A stretch of 64,000 bases of DNA from Streptomyces fodineus (GTDB lineage: Bacteria > Actinomycetota > Actinomycetes > Streptomycetales > Streptomycetaceae): assembly GCF_001735805.1 (NCBI RefSeq), contig NZ_CP017248.1, positions 558,001 through 622,000 of the forward strand. The letters are read 5' to 3'. Position 1 is the first letter of the stretch; every line of letters starts with the position of its first letter. Below are positions 40,543 to 49,821 of the stretch, in pieces. Under the pieces are notes generated by a model, which was not told the origin of the DNA, did not search any database, and worked only from the letters and a program-made list of their open reading frames with translations. The position numbers and the translations under genes were made by a program.

Positions 40543-41946
40543 GTGTCCAGTCCCGTACATCCCGTCGACCACATCCCCGTATCCCCCGACGACCCCGGTG
40601 CCGTGCACCCCGTCGACGAGTCCCGCCCCCTCGGGCGGATCCTGCTCTTCGGCGTCCAGCACGTCCTCGTCATGGCGGCGACGCCGATCTCCGCGATCTT
40701 CCTGATGAGCGCCACCCTCCGGCTCAGCCCGGGCATCACCGTCGACCTGCTCTCGGCTGCCCTGCTGCTGTCCGGGATCGGCTCGCTCGTGCAGTCCCTC
40801 GGCCCCTGGAAGTTCGGGCCACGGCTGCCGTTCGTGATGCTGCCGGGCGGTGCGCCACTGATCCTGTTCCTGTCGATCGCGCAGCAGCACGGGCTGCGTA
40901 CGGCGACCGGTGCGGTGCTCCTCACCGCCGTCTTCGCCTTCCTGGTGCTGCCACTGTTCGCGCGGTTGCTGAGGTTCTTCCCGCCGCTGGTCATCGGCAC
41001 GATGATCGTGATCGTCGGGGTGAACCTGGTGAAGGTCGGCGCGCTGCTGGTCACCGGGCAGCCCGGCACACCGGGCTTCGCCGACCCGGTGCGGCTGGGA
41101 ATGGCCTTCGCCACCATCGCTCTGATCGTGGTGTTCACCCGGCTGCTGCGCGGGATCCTGCGGCAGCTCGCCGTGCTGCTGGGCCTCGCGGCCGGTACGG
41201 CCCTCGCCTTCGCCCTCGGCCAGGTCCACCCGGGCGCCGCGCTGTCGGGTCAACTGGTCGGCGTACCACGGCCGTTGCCGTTCGGCGCCCCCGTCTTCGA
41301 CGTTCTCGCCTCGCTGCCGCTGATGCTGTACAGCCTCGCGTCGATGGCGGAGGCGACCGGGCAGACCGTCATCAACGCGGAGGCCGTCGGCAAGGACATC
41401 GACGTCCGTACCGAGGTGCCCCGCACGGTCCGCGGGGACGCCCTGACCTCGCTGCTCGGCGGCTGCTTCGGGCTGCCGTTGATGGTGACCAGCGGGGAGA
41501 ACATCGGCATCGTCCGGGTCACCGGTGTGCGCAGCCGGTACGTCACGGCCGCCGCGGGCGTCGTCCTGGTCGCCCTCGGTTTCCTCACCCCCGTCGCCCG
41601 GACGATCAGCGTGATGCCGTCGGCCGTGGTCGGGGGCGCCGCGATGGTCGTCTTCGCGGTGATCACCGTGCTCGGCGTGCAGATGCTCGCCCGGGCCCGG
41701 CTCGAGGACCACACCGCGACGGTGACCTGCGCGGTCGCGCTCGCGCTCGGGCTGCTGCCGATCCTGGTCCCCGGTGTGTACGCCGGTTTCCCGTCCGACG
41801 TACGGATCCTGCTGGAGAGCGGGGTCGCCGTGGGCGCCTTCGTCGCCGCCGTCCTCAACGTCGTCTTCCACCACCTGGGGCGGCGCGCGGCGAACACCGG
41901 TGCCGCCGTGCCGACCGAGGCACCGGGTTCGACCGCCGGTGTCTGA
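40543..41946 (+). CDS. Nucleobase permease, NCS2 family
   Basis: A 467-residue transporter of the NCS2 (uracil/xanthine/urate permease) family with about 12-14 hydrophobic segments. The substrate-binding helix region reads SLASMAEATGQTVINAEAVG, where family members have a conserved Glu. The helix-10 loop is MVTSGENIGIVRVTGVRSRY, close to the NCS2 signature QNxGxxxxTGVxSR but with SENIG in place of QNIG. It imports a purine, pyrimidine or related ring using proton symport. First gene of an operon with an amidohydrolase and a TauE-type transporter; double LacI-type operators precede it. Start GTG at 40543 (cccgcgcgtg). Confidence 0.9.
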   Translation: MSSPVHPVDHIPVSPDDPGAVHPVDESRPLGRILLFGVQHVLVMAATPISAIFLMSATLRLSPGITVDLLSAALLLSGIGSLVQSLGPWKFGPRLPFVMLPGGAPLILFLSIAQQHGLRTATGAVLLTAVFAFLVLPLFARLLRFFPPLVIGTMIVIVGVNLVKVGALLVTGQPGTPGFADPVRLGMAFATIALIVVFTRLLRGILRQLAVLLGLAAGTALAFALGQVHPGAALSGQLVGVPRPLPFGAPVFDVLASLPLMLYSLASMAEATGQTVINAEAVGKDIDVRTEVPRTVRGDALTSLLGGCFGLPLMVTSGENIGIVRVTGVRSRYVTAAAGVVLVALGFLTPVARTISVMPSAVVGGAAMVVFAVITVLGVQMLARARLEDHTATVTCAVALALGLLPILVPGVYAGFPSDVRILLESGVAVGAFVAAVLNVVFHHLGRRAANTGAAVPTEAPGSTAGV

Positions 41947-41987
41947 CCTCGCCCCCACCTCCCCAGCCTTTCGAACAACGGAGAAGC

Positions 41988-43460
41988 ATGACCGACCTGA
42001 CCCCCGACCGGCTCCGCCGCGGCGCGCTGCTACTGGTGCCCGACGTGACGCTGACCCCCGACGGCCCGCTGGACGGGCACGCGGTGGTCGTGCGGGACGG
42101 TGTGTTCCGCGACGTCGGCCCGATCGAGCGGATCGTCCGTACGTATCCGGCGCTGGCCCCGGTCCGGCTGCCCGGACATGCGCTGATGCCGGGCTTCGTC
42201 GACGCCCACCACCATCTGACACAGAGCTTCGGCGGCGCCCTCGCGTTCGGTGAGCCGTCGGAGATCTTCCGCCGGGTATGGGTGCCGCTGGAACGCGCCC
42301 TGGACGAGGAGTCGGCGTACGTCGCCGCGAAACTGGCCGCGCTGGAGTCCCTGCGAGGCGGCTTCACGACGGTCGCCGAGGCGGGGACCCGAGCCACGGT
42401 GGACGTGGACGTGGTGGCCTCGGCCGCGCGTGACGCGGGCATCCGCTGCGTACTGGGGCTCGTCTGCAACGACGCCTCGGACGGCACCGGAGAGGACGCG
42501 GATGCTCGGACGGTGCTCGCCGCCGCCGAGAAACACCTGGCGCGTTACGGCGGTGACTACCTGGTCGCTCCCTCGCTCGCCGTGTCCGTGCCGGAGGCCG
42601 CGACCGCGCACACCCTGGCGGCGACGGCACGGCTCGCCGCCGAGGCGGGCACGGTCGTACAGGTCCATGTGAACGAACACCTCGTCGCCGTCGAGCGCTC
42701 GCTGGTCCGGCACGGGCTGCGGCCCCTGGAGTATCTGCATCATGTGGGCGCGCTCGGCCCGCAGTTGCTGGCCGCACACGCGACGCTGCTCACCCCGGCC
42801 GAGGTCACGCTGCTCGCGGACAGCGGTACGGCGGTCAGCTACAACCCGGTCGCCAGCGCCTGGAAGGGCAACGGCGTCGCCCCGGCGATCACCTTCGCCG
42901 AGCGCGGCATCCGGTTCGGTCTGGGCACCGACGGGACCCGCGGGGACGGCTTCCGGCTCGCGGACGCGGCGGAGTTCGCACAGCGGCTCACGTACGGCCT
43001 GGCCGGTGGCGACTCCTCCTGCGGCGCCGGCTGGACGTGGTGGGAGCGGGCCACGGCGGGCGGCGCGGAAGCGGTCGGACTCGGCCGGCGCACTGGGCAG
43101 ATCGTGCCCGGCGCCGCCGCGGACTTCCTCCTGCTGGACATCGCCGGGCCGGAGATGCAGCCGTCCTGGGACCTGCCGTGGGAGCTGGTGCGGCGCGGCA
43201 ACCGGGACCAGCTCACCGCCGTGTTCGTGGCCGGCCGACTGCGGCTGTGGCGCGGCTGGCCGCCGGGCTGGGACGGACCGGCCCTGGTCCGCCGGGCCGC
43301 GGAACTGGCGCCACGGGTGGTGCGGCGCGCCGGGGTGACACGGGCGCATCCGACTTCGGTGGCGGCCCGGCAGCAAAAGCAGACGCCCACCACGCTCGCG
43401 GCGGCGGACACCCGACCGCCGCGCGACCCGGCTCCGCCCTGTCCGGGTGGCCGGCGATGA
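41988..43460 (+). CDS. Amidohydrolase-family deaminase
   Basis: A 490-residue metal hydrolase of the SsnA/AtzA/guanine-deaminase type. Metal ligands are in place: His74 and His76 (VDAHHHL), His227 with Glu230 (VQVHVNEH), His264 (LLAAHATLL) and Asp315 (GLGTDGT). The outer beta-sandwich parts flank the barrel. The last 50 residues are a basic, low-complexity tail. Next to an NCS2 permease it is expected to deaminate or hydrolyse the imported ring, for example an aminopurine, 8-oxoguanine or s-triazine-like compound. The gene starts 41 bp after the permease and its stop overlaps the next start (ATGA). Confidence 0.88.
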   Translation: MTDLTPDRLRRGALLLVPDVTLTPDGPLDGHAVVVRDGVFRDVGPIERIVRTYPALAPVRLPGHALMPGFVDAHHHLTQSFGGALAFGEPSEIFRRVWVPLERALDEESAYVAAKLAALESLRGGFTTVAEAGTRATVDVDVVASAARDAGIRCVLGLVCNDASDGTGEDADARTVLAAAEKHLARYGGDYLVAPSLAVSVPEAATAHTLAATARLAAEAGTVVQVHVNEHLVAVERSLVRHGLRPLEYLHHVGALGPQLLAAHATLLTPAEVTLLADSGTAVSYNPVASAWKGNGVAPAITFAERGIRFGLGTDGTRGDGFRLADAAEFAQRLTYGLAGGDSSCGAGWTWWERATAGGAEAVGLGRRTGQIVPGAAADFLLLDIAGPEMQPSWDLPWELVRRGNRDQLTAVFVAGRLRLWRGWPPGWDGPALVRRAAELAPRVVRRAGVTRAHPTSVAARQQKQTPTTLAAADTRPPRDPAPPCPGGRR

Positions 43461-44167
43461 GCGGCGGCACGCTGGCGGTACTGGCGTTGACCGTCGCGGC
43501 GGCCGCGTTCGTGCAGGGGGCCAGCGGACTCGGGTTCGCGCTGATCGTGGCGCCGGTCGCGGGCCTGCTCGATCCTGGGCTGCTGCCCGTGTTCGTGCTG
43601 ACCGCGATGATCCCGCTCAATGTGTACGTCGCCTGGCGTGAGCGGCACAGCCTCGATCTGCGCGGCGCCCGGTGGATCACGGCGGCGCGGCTGGGCGCGA
43701 CACCGGCGGGGCTGGCGCTGCTGTGGGTGATCCCGGGGGGCGCCCTCGGGGCCGTCGTGGGCGTGGCGACGGTCCTGGCGGCCCTGGTGAGCCTCGTCGC
43801 GCCGTCGTTCGTGCCCGGGCGGGGTGCGTATGTGGGCGCCGGTGTGGTCACCGGGCTGACCGAGACCGCGACCGGCGTGGGCGGCCCGCCCCTCGCCCTC
43901 GTCTACCAGCACCGGCCGCCGGGCGAGCTGCGGGCCACGGTCGCGGTCTGCTTCCTGGTGGGCGAAGTCGCCTCCCTGGCCCTGCTGTTCGTCACCGGCC
44001 GTGGCCGTCCGGCGGACATGGGCTGGGCGCTCCTGCTGCTGCCCGCGCTCGCGGCGGGGGCCTGGCTGAGCCGGCTGGTGCACCGGCGCGTGGACGCACG
44101 GAGGATGCGCGCCTTCGTGCTGGTCTTCGCCCTGGTGTCAGGGGTGGCGCTGATCGCGGGGTCGTGA
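43457..44167 (+). CDS. TauE/SafE-family membrane transporter
   Basis: A 236-residue membrane protein with about seven hydrophobic helices and the two halves typical of TauE/SafE proteins: VQGASGLGFALIVAPVAGLL in the first and TGLTETATGVGGPPLALVYQ in the second. Members export sulfite, sulfoacetate or other small anions. Its ATG overlaps the amidohydrolase stop (ATGA at 43457-43460), so it is translationally coupled and probably exports an end product of that pathway. The stop codon directly abuts the stop of the converging LacI gene. Confidence 0.85.
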   Translation: MSGGTLAVLALTVAAAAFVQGASGLGFALIVAPVAGLLDPGLLPVFVLTAMIPLNVYVAWRERHSLDLRGARWITAARLGATPAGLALLWVIPGGALGAVVGVATVLAALVSLVAPSFVPGRGAYVGAGVVTGLTETATGVGGPPLALVYQHRPPGELRATVAVCFLVGEVASLALLFVTGRGRPADMGWALLLLPALAAGAWLSRLVHRRVDARRMRAFVLVFALVSGVALIAGS

Positions 44168-45232
44168 TCAGTCGCGGGCGGCGGGCGGCGGACGGCGCAG
44201 AGACGAGGCGCGCAGGACGAGCCGGGGCGCGGCGGCCGGCGCCTCGCCCCGGGTGTCCGCCGCGCCGGTCGCCGGGGGCGCGCCCAGCCGGGCGAGCAGC
44301 AGCTCCACCGCGTCCGCGGCGGCCCGGTCCAGCCTCAAGTCGACCGCGGTGAGCGGCGGTTCACAGGTGCGGGCGCGGAGCCCGTCGTACCGGGTGACGA
44401 CCATGACGTCCTCGGGGATACGGCGTCCCGCCTCCCGCAGTGCCCGTACGGCACCGACGGCGAAGGCGTCGACGAGCACGCACAGCGCGTCGATGCCGGG
44501 GTGCTCCGCGAGCAGCGCGGCACACCGGTCGTACCCCGCCTGCTCGCCGCCGTCCTCGTCGTCGGTCGCGACGATCGGCGCCCAGCCGTACGCGGCGGCG
44601 ATCCGTTCGTAGGCGGCGCGGGCGTCGACCGCGGAGTGCCGGGTGCCCGCGCCGACGACGAGCGCCGGACTGCGGGCGCCCTGGTCACGCAGGTGGTCCA
44701 GGAGCAGTTCGACCACCCGGCCGCCGTGCAGGTCCACATAAGGGGCGTCGTCGTCGGGTGCCGTGGGCCGGCCCAGCGCGACGTACGGCAGTCCGCGCTC
44801 GCGCAGTTGGGCCACGGCCGCGTCGTCCGACTCGGGCTCGACCACGATCGCGCCGTCGATGTCGACGGAGTACAGCGCGGAACCGGACTGCACGGGCGGG
44901 ATCAGCACCAGGGCGTAGCCGTGGACGAGCGCCCGCTCGGCCGCGGCGGCGGCCACCTCCATGTAGAAGCCGAGCCGCGAGGGGCCACCGGCCACCGCGA
45001 ACGGCATCGAGGAGGCCAGCGCGATGGCCTTGGCCTCGCCGCGGCGCAGCCGCTGGGCACGCAGGTTGGGCCGGTACCCCAGCTCGGCGGCGATCTTCTT
45101 GATGCGCTCGCGGGTCCGCGGGTCGACCTTGCCGATGCCGTTGAGAGCGTGGGACACCGTGGTCCGCGACACCGACGCCGCCGCGGCGACGTCGGCGATC
45201 GTGGGCCGGCGAGCGCCGTGGGACATGGTCAT
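44168..45232 (-). CDS. LacI-family regulator of the nucleobase operon
   Basis: A 354-residue LacI/GalR regulator. The HTH TIADVAAAASVSRTTVSHAL is followed by the hinge region, RERIKKIAAELGYRPNLRAQ, and then a periplasmic-binding-protein-like sensor domain (DGAIVVEPESDDAA; LCVLVDAFAVGAVRALREAG). The ATG at 45232 (MTMSHGARR) is chosen; 45226 is equally possible. The paired CCAAATCGATTTGG palindromes before the permease operon are of the kind bound by this family. It reads toward the operon and ends back-to-back with it, so it is the probable regulator. The ligand is unknown and may be a purine or pathway intermediate. Confidence 0.88.
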   Translation of the reverse strand: MTMSHGARRPTIADVAAAASVSRTTVSHALNGIGKVDPRTRERIKKIAAELGYRPNLRAQRLRRGEAKAIALASSMPFAVAGGPSRLGFYMEVAAAAAERALVHGYALVLIPPVQSGSALYSVDIDGAIVVEPESDDAAVAQLRERGLPYVALGRPTAPDDDAPYVDLHGGRVVELLLDHLRDQGARSPALVVGAGTRHSAVDARAAYERIAAAYGWAPIVATDDEDGGEQAGYDRCAALLAEHPGIDALCVLVDAFAVGAVRALREAGRRIPEDVMVVTRYDGLRARTCEPPLTAVDLRLDRAAADAVELLLARLGAPPATGAADTRGEAPAAAPRLVLRASSLRRPPPAARD

Positions 45233-45487
45233 GGCCCCATCTTCGCAACCTCCGCCGTTCCTGGGCCACCACCCCCTGCCCCGGCCGCCGGTCGCCTCGG
45301 CAACGGACGCCGCGCGTACGGCCGTTCCCACGCCGTCGGCTTGAGGATCCGGGCCCCATCACGCTCTGCGGCCGCCCGGGTACACCTGCGCCGGTCCGCG
45401 CGGGTGTGGGCCGCGCTTGGTGGGGCCCGCGGGATGGTGCGACGCTGGGTGCAGAGGTCTGTGACGAGGGGCTTTCCTGGAGGGCCG

Positions 45488-46966
45488 ATGGGACGCGATG
45501 TCCCGGCGCTCGTCTTCACCCGCGAGGACCGCCGCCGGTACCGGATCAAGATGCACGCGTGCCTGGACGCGCTGGCGCAGATGCTGCGCGAGGCACGGTT
45601 CGAGTCCGAGCGGCCGCAGGTCGGCCTGGAGATCGAGCTGAACCTGGTCGGCGACGACGCCGAGCCGGCGATGCGCAACACCGATGTGCTGAAGGCGATC
45701 TCCGACCCCGCCTGGTCCACCGAGCTGGGCCGGTTCAACCTGGAGATCAACGTGCCGCCCCGGCGGCTGATCGCGGGCGGTCCCGACGCATGGGAGTCGG
45801 AGATCCGCGCCGCGCTGAACCACGCGGACGAGCGGGCCAGGTCGATCGGCACCCGGCTGATCATGATCGGGATTCTGCCCACCCTGCGCCAGGAGGACAT
45901 CGGCGAGGAGAGCCTGTCCGAGAACCCGCGCTACCAGTTGCTCAACGACCAGATCTTCGCGGCCCGCGGCGAGGACCTGCGCATCGAGGTGGACGGTGTG
46001 GACCGGCTGCGCACCTACGCGGACACGATCACCCCGGAGGCCGCGTGCACGAGCACGCAGTTCCATCTCCAGGTGTCCCCGGAGGAGTTCGCCGGTTACT
46101 GGAACGCGGCGCAGGCCATCGCCGGCGTCCAGGTGGCACTGGCGGCGAACGCGCCGTTCCTGTTCGGCAAGGAGCTGTGGCACGAGACCCGTATTCCGCT
46201 GTTCGAACAGGCCACGGACACCCGCCCCGAGGAGATCAAGGTGCAGGGCGTACGGCCCCGGGTGTGGTTCGGGGAACGGTGGATCAACAGTGTCTTCGAC
46301 CTCTTCGAGGAGAACCTGCGTTACTTCCCGGCGCTCCTGCCGCTGTGCGACGAGCAGGACCCGGTGGAGACGCTGGACCGCGGTGACATCCCCGAGCTCG
46401 GCGAACTGACCCTGCACAACGGCACGATCTACCGCTGGAACCGCCCGGTGTACGCCGTCTCCCACGACGTGCCGCACATCCGGGTGGAGAACCGGGTGCT
46501 GCCCGCCGGCCCGACCGTCGCCGACACCCTCGCCAACGGCGCCTTCTACTACGGCCTCACCCGCGCCCTGGTGGAGGAGGACCGGCCGGTGTGGTCGCGG
46601 ATGTCGTTCGCGGCGGCCCAGGACAATCTGCACACCGCCGCCCGGCACGGCATCGAGGCGCTGCTGTACTGGCCGGGGATGGGCGAGGTACCGGTGCCGG
46701 AACTCGTCCTGCGGCGGCTGCTGCCGCTGGCGCACCGGGGTCTGGAGCACTCCGGCATGGACGAGGCCTGGCGGGAGCCGCTGCTCGGCATCATCGAGCA
46801 GCGCTGTGTGACGGCCCGCAACGGCGCCGTGTGGCAGAAGGAGATGTTCCACCACCTCGACTCCACCACACGTGCCGGCCGCCACGAGTCGCTGCGCCGG
46901 ATGACCCAGCTGTACATCGACTACATGCATCTCAACGCGCCGGTCCACACCTGGCCGGTGGACTGA
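45488..46966 (+). CDS. Glutamate-cysteine ligase-like carboxylate-amine ligase (GCS2)
   Basis: A 492-residue protein of the GCS2 family. ATP/Mg and glutamate sites are suggested by VGLEIELNLVGDD (44-56) and LGRFNLEINVPPRRL. ACTSTQFHLQVSPEEFAGYW and VPHIRVENRVLPAGPTVAD are family-conserved. The C-terminal helical part is complete. In actinobacteria, which use mycothiol, such proteins are not assumed to make glutathione; ergothioneine-type EgtA or unknown amide bond formation are alternatives, and no other egt genes are near. The ATG at 45488 follows ggagggcc. Confidence 0.85.
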   Translation: MGRDVPALVFTREDRRRYRIKMHACLDALAQMLREARFESERPQVGLEIELNLVGDDAEPAMRNTDVLKAISDPAWSTELGRFNLEINVPPRRLIAGGPDAWESEIRAALNHADERARSIGTRLIMIGILPTLRQEDIGEESLSENPRYQLLNDQIFAARGEDLRIEVDGVDRLRTYADTITPEAACTSTQFHLQVSPEEFAGYWNAAQAIAGVQVALAANAPFLFGKELWHETRIPLFEQATDTRPEEIKVQGVRPRVWFGERWINSVFDLFEENLRYFPALLPLCDEQDPVETLDRGDIPELGELTLHNGTIYRWNRPVYAVSHDVPHIRVENRVLPAGPTVADTLANGAFYYGLTRALVEEDRPVWSRMSFAAAQDNLHTAARHGIEALLYWPGMGEVPVPELVLRRLLPLAHRGLEHSGMDEAWREPLLGIIEQRCVTARNGAVWQKEMFHHLDSTTRAGRHESLRRMTQLYIDYMHLNAPVHTWPVD

Positions 46967-46972
46967 TCCGGC

Positions 46973-48352
46973 TCAGCGGCGCCCGCTCAGCAGGTTCACC
47001 GCCGCGTCGAACGCCGAGTCGCGGTTCTTGGCGAACTCCTCCTTGGTGAAGACCGGTTCGGTCAGCTGCGGCGGGATGCCGGTGCCGTCGAAGGTGCGAC
47101 CGCTGCGGGTCAGGAACTCCTCGTTCGGCAGGCCGAAGACGAGGCCGCCGGGCAGATAGCGCTCCATCACGTCCGAGAAGACGCCCTGGGTGGGCTGCCC
47201 GATGCGCAGGGTCCGTCCGGGCCGGTCCATCAGGGCCTGGGTGAAGGTCTCGCCCGCGCTGACCGTGGAGCCGCCGGTGAGGACGGCGACCGGGCCGGTG
47301 TAGCGGGGCGCGCCGGCCGGGACGACGGGCACGGGCTCGGGGCGGGTGTGCCGGGTGGGGTCGGCCGGGTCGTTGCGGGCCCGTTTCGCGTACGCGGTGT
47401 ACGGAGTGTCGGTCAGCCGCTCGGCGATCCGGATGCCGAGGGAGTCGTGGCCCCCACCGTTGACGCGCAGGTCGATGACGAGCCCCTTGAGCCGCTCGGT
47501 ACGCCCCGGGGTGAGTACGGTGTTCAACGCCCGGTCGAGCTCGGCCTGTTCGGCGGTGTACGGCGCGTCCTTGCCGGCATAGCCGCCGAATCCGGAGATG
47601 CGCAGATAGCCGAGGTCGCCCGGCAGGTCGGCGTAGGTGATCCGGCCCGCGCCGAAGTCCTGGCGGCCGGAGGCGCCTTTGAGATCACGGGCCTCGATGA
47701 ACGTCTTGACCTTGGTGTCCAGTCCCGGGCCCGGCTTCTCCGTGCCGGGGCGGACCTGGCCGAAGCGCCGGTCGCCGTCCACCACCGTGACATGGGCGTC
47801 GTACAGCGGGCGCACCATCCGGCTGAGGATGCCGAAGAGTTCGTCCTTCGTGGTGTCCTTGCGGACGAGCGGGCGGTACCGGTCGCGGACGGCGTGCCAG
47901 TCGATGTGCTTCTGGGCGAAGAAGGGGTAGTTCTCCTGGAAAGTCTGCCAGAAGACGTCGAAGGCGGCGCGCGGGTCGGTGGGGGCCGGCCGCGTGCAGG
48001 CGGCGGGCAGGGCGCTCAGGCGGCGCAGCTTGCGGTGTCCGACCGAGCTGTCCGCGGCGAGCAGCGCGTGATCGCGGTCGTGCACGGTCCGTACGGTCAG
48101 TACCGAACCGTCCGAGGCCGCGTACGTCCCGGGACCGGTCTGCCGCGAGGTGTCCCCCTTCAGGCAGCTGACGGACGTCGTCTGGTACTCCTGTAGCGCT
48201 CCCCCGCCGAGGACGAGGACGGTGCCGTAGCCGTCCATGCGCCACACCCCGTCGGTGCCGGGTGGTCCCGGTCGCGCGGCGGCCGCGGCCGGTACGGCGC
48301 CGGCGGCGAGGGTCAGGGCGGCGACGGTGGCCGTGAGGGTGCGCACGAGCAT
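46973..48352 (-). CDS. Secreted S41-family peptidase
   Basis: A 459-residue exported serine peptidase. Residues 1-26 are a signal peptide (VRTLTATVAALTLAAGAVPA). The S41 core has DLGYLRISGFGGYAGKD, VIDLRVNGGGHDSLG (oxyanion region) and GGSTVSAGETFTQALM with the nucleophile Ser. The Lys expected in Ctp-type enzymes (GxxTxGKG) is not visible: the segment reads RIGQPTQGVFSD. A conserved His is present in PLYDAHVTVVDGD, as in the nisin-resistance-protein branch, which uses Ser/His. It probably cleaves peptides outside the cell. The ATG at 48352 follows ggaaggac. Confidence 0.82.
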   Translation of the reverse strand: MLVRTLTATVAALTLAAGAVPAAAAARPGPPGTDGVWRMDGYGTVLVLGGGALQEYQTTSVSCLKGDTSRQTGPGTYAASDGSVLTVRTVHDRDHALLAADSSVGHRKLRRLSALPAACTRPAPTDPRAAFDVFWQTFQENYPFFAQKHIDWHAVRDRYRPLVRKDTTKDELFGILSRMVRPLYDAHVTVVDGDRRFGQVRPGTEKPGPGLDTKVKTFIEARDLKGASGRQDFGAGRITYADLPGDLGYLRISGFGGYAGKDAPYTAEQAELDRALNTVLTPGRTERLKGLVIDLRVNGGGHDSLGIRIAERLTDTPYTAYAKRARNDPADPTRHTRPEPVPVVPAGAPRYTGPVAVLTGGSTVSAGETFTQALMDRPGRTLRIGQPTQGVFSDVMERYLPGGLVFGLPNEEFLTRSGRTFDGTGIPPQLTEPVFTKEEFAKNRDSAFDAAVNLLSGRR

Positions 48353-48536
48353 GTCCTTCCGACGGGTGTCCACGGGAGATCCACCGTCCCCGAAACACCC
48401 TGGCCCGCACCATCCGGTCATCCGGTGCAGCGAGCCGGGGGACAACCCCCGTACCCCGTCACCGGGACCGGGTCAGGCCGTTCTGTTCGGTCCAGACGGT
48501 GCTCACCCACTGCGCGTCGATGTCCATGCCCCGTTC

Positions 48537-48926
48537 TTATGCCGACCCGGCCGGCCGCTCGCGCTCCAGGCCCGGGCACGACTGCTCGTCCGGCAGGTGG
48601 AGCTTGGCCCATTCACCGAGTTCCCGGAGTGCCGGGCCCAGGGCGGCGCCCGCTTCGGTCAGCCGGTAGGACACGCGCAGCGGCGGACCCTCGTCGACCT
48701 CGCGGAGTACGAGGCCGGCCGCGCCGAGTTCCGCGAGCCGGTCGGAGAGCATGCGCTCGCTGATGCCGGGGATGGCCCGGCGCAGGTCGGCGAAGTACGC
48801 GGGCTGTTCCACCAGGACGGCCACGATCGGGCCGCTCCAGCGCTTTCCGAGCAGCTGGAAGACGCGGGTGATGCCATGGTCCACCCGCTTGCACGCCGCA
48901 CTGTCGTGGGTCACGTCCGCCGCCAT
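48537..48926 (-). CDS. HxlR-family regulator
   Basis: A 129-residue winged-helix regulator of the HxlR group: VFQLLGKRWSGPIVAVLVEQ, YFADLRRAIPGISERMLSDR, LAELGAAGLVLREVD and the wing VSYRLTEAG. There is one cysteine near the N-terminus (SAACKRVD), in the position that senses oxidants or quinones in YodB- and QorR-type relatives. It diverges from the azoreductase gene at 49028, the usual target of such regulators, so a response to quinone or electrophile stress is expected. Confidence 0.87.
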   Translation of the reverse strand: MAADVTHDSAACKRVDHGITRVFQLLGKRWSGPIVAVLVEQPAYFADLRRAIPGISERMLSDRLAELGAAGLVLREVDEGPPLRVSYRLTEAGAALGPALRELGEWAKLHLPDEQSCPGLERERPAGSA

Positions 48927-48974
48927 GCGATCAGGGTACTACCCCGCCGTATGGGGATGAAAAAAAGTAAGTCC

Positions 48975-48987
48975 ATGTGTTAGACAT
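48975..48987. promoter_or_regulatory. Small dyad between hxlR-like and azoreductase genes
   Basis: ATGT-GTTAG-ACAT (48975-48987) lies in an AT-rich part of the divergent gap, 41 bp before the azoreductase ATG. It is a plausible operator for the HxlR-type protein but short. Confidence 0.35.
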
Positions 48988-49027
48988 AGTTGCCTACGAA
49001 CATTCAGCCAGCCCTTTGGGAGTCACC

Positions 49028-49678
49028 ATGGCCACCCTTCTGCACATCGACTCGTCCGTGTTCCCGACCGCGGCCTCGGCCTCGCGCGCCGTGACGGAGG
49101 CCTTCCGCGCGCACTGGCAGGAGCAGCATCCCGAGGGCACCGTCGTCTACCGCGACCTGTCCGTGCAGCCCGTCCCGCACATCACCGCCGCCGCGCACAC
49201 CGCGGGCTTCGCCGACCCGGTGTCGCACACGCCCGAGCAGGCCGCGGCCTTCGCCGAGCGCGTGCGGCTGATCGAGGAGCTGGAGCAGGCCGACGCGGTG
49301 CTGATCGGCGCCCCGATGTACAACTACTCGATCCCCTCGACCCTCAAGGCCTGGCTGGACAACGTGATCCTCATCGGCCGCACCGCGGGCGAGACCCAGT
49401 CCGCCAAGGGCACCCCGGTGACCGTCGTCGCCAGCCGGGGCGGCGCGTACGGGCCGGGCACCCCGCGCGAGGGATACGAGTACGTACAGAACTACCTCAC
49501 GGCCGTCCTCGCCGACGCCCTCGGCCTGGACATCGACTTCATCGTCCCGGAACTGACCATGGCCCCGCAGAACCCGGCGATGTCCGAGCTGGTCCCGCTG
49601 TACGAGGCTTCCCGCGACCGCGCCCTCGAGGAGGCCGCGGCGAAGGCCCGGCAGCTCGCGGAGCGTCTCGCGGCCTGA
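49028..49678 (+). CDS. FMN-dependent NADH-azoreductase-like flavoprotein
   Basis: A 216-residue flavodoxin-fold protein of the AzoR type. It has TLLHIDSSVFPTAASASRAV (FMN phosphate loop), IGAPMYNYSIPSTLKAWLDN (the family's hallmark PMYNF-like segment) and VVASRGGAYGPGTPREGYEY. These reduce quinones and azo dyes by two electrons with NAD(P)H. ATG at 49028 (MATLLHIDSS); an upstream in-frame TTG would add 17 unlikely residues. Divergent from an HxlR regulator, which fits quinone detoxification. Confidence 0.9.
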   Translation: MATLLHIDSSVFPTAASASRAVTEAFRAHWQEQHPEGTVVYRDLSVQPVPHITAAAHTAGFADPVSHTPEQAAAFAERVRLIEELEQADAVLIGAPMYNYSIPSTLKAWLDNVILIGRTAGETQSAKGTPVTVVASRGGAYGPGTPREGYEYVQNYLTAVLADALGLDIDFIVPELTMAPQNPAMSELVPLYEASRDRALEEAAAKARQLAERLAA

Positions 49679-49821
49679 CCGGCCGGCGCGACGCGCGTGG
49701 CGGTGCCGGCGGGCCATGAAGACGATCGAGACCGGTCCGTGGTCCGGCGGATGTCCGATGTACGGTGCAACGACCTGCTCGACGCCCCTATGTTCCAGGG
49801 ACACCTTGAGGAGAGGCACCG

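Noticed and set aside
45488..46966. Glutathione synthesis gene gshA
   Set aside because: The family fits, but actinobacteria use mycothiol and no gshB is present, so a specific symbol is not justified.
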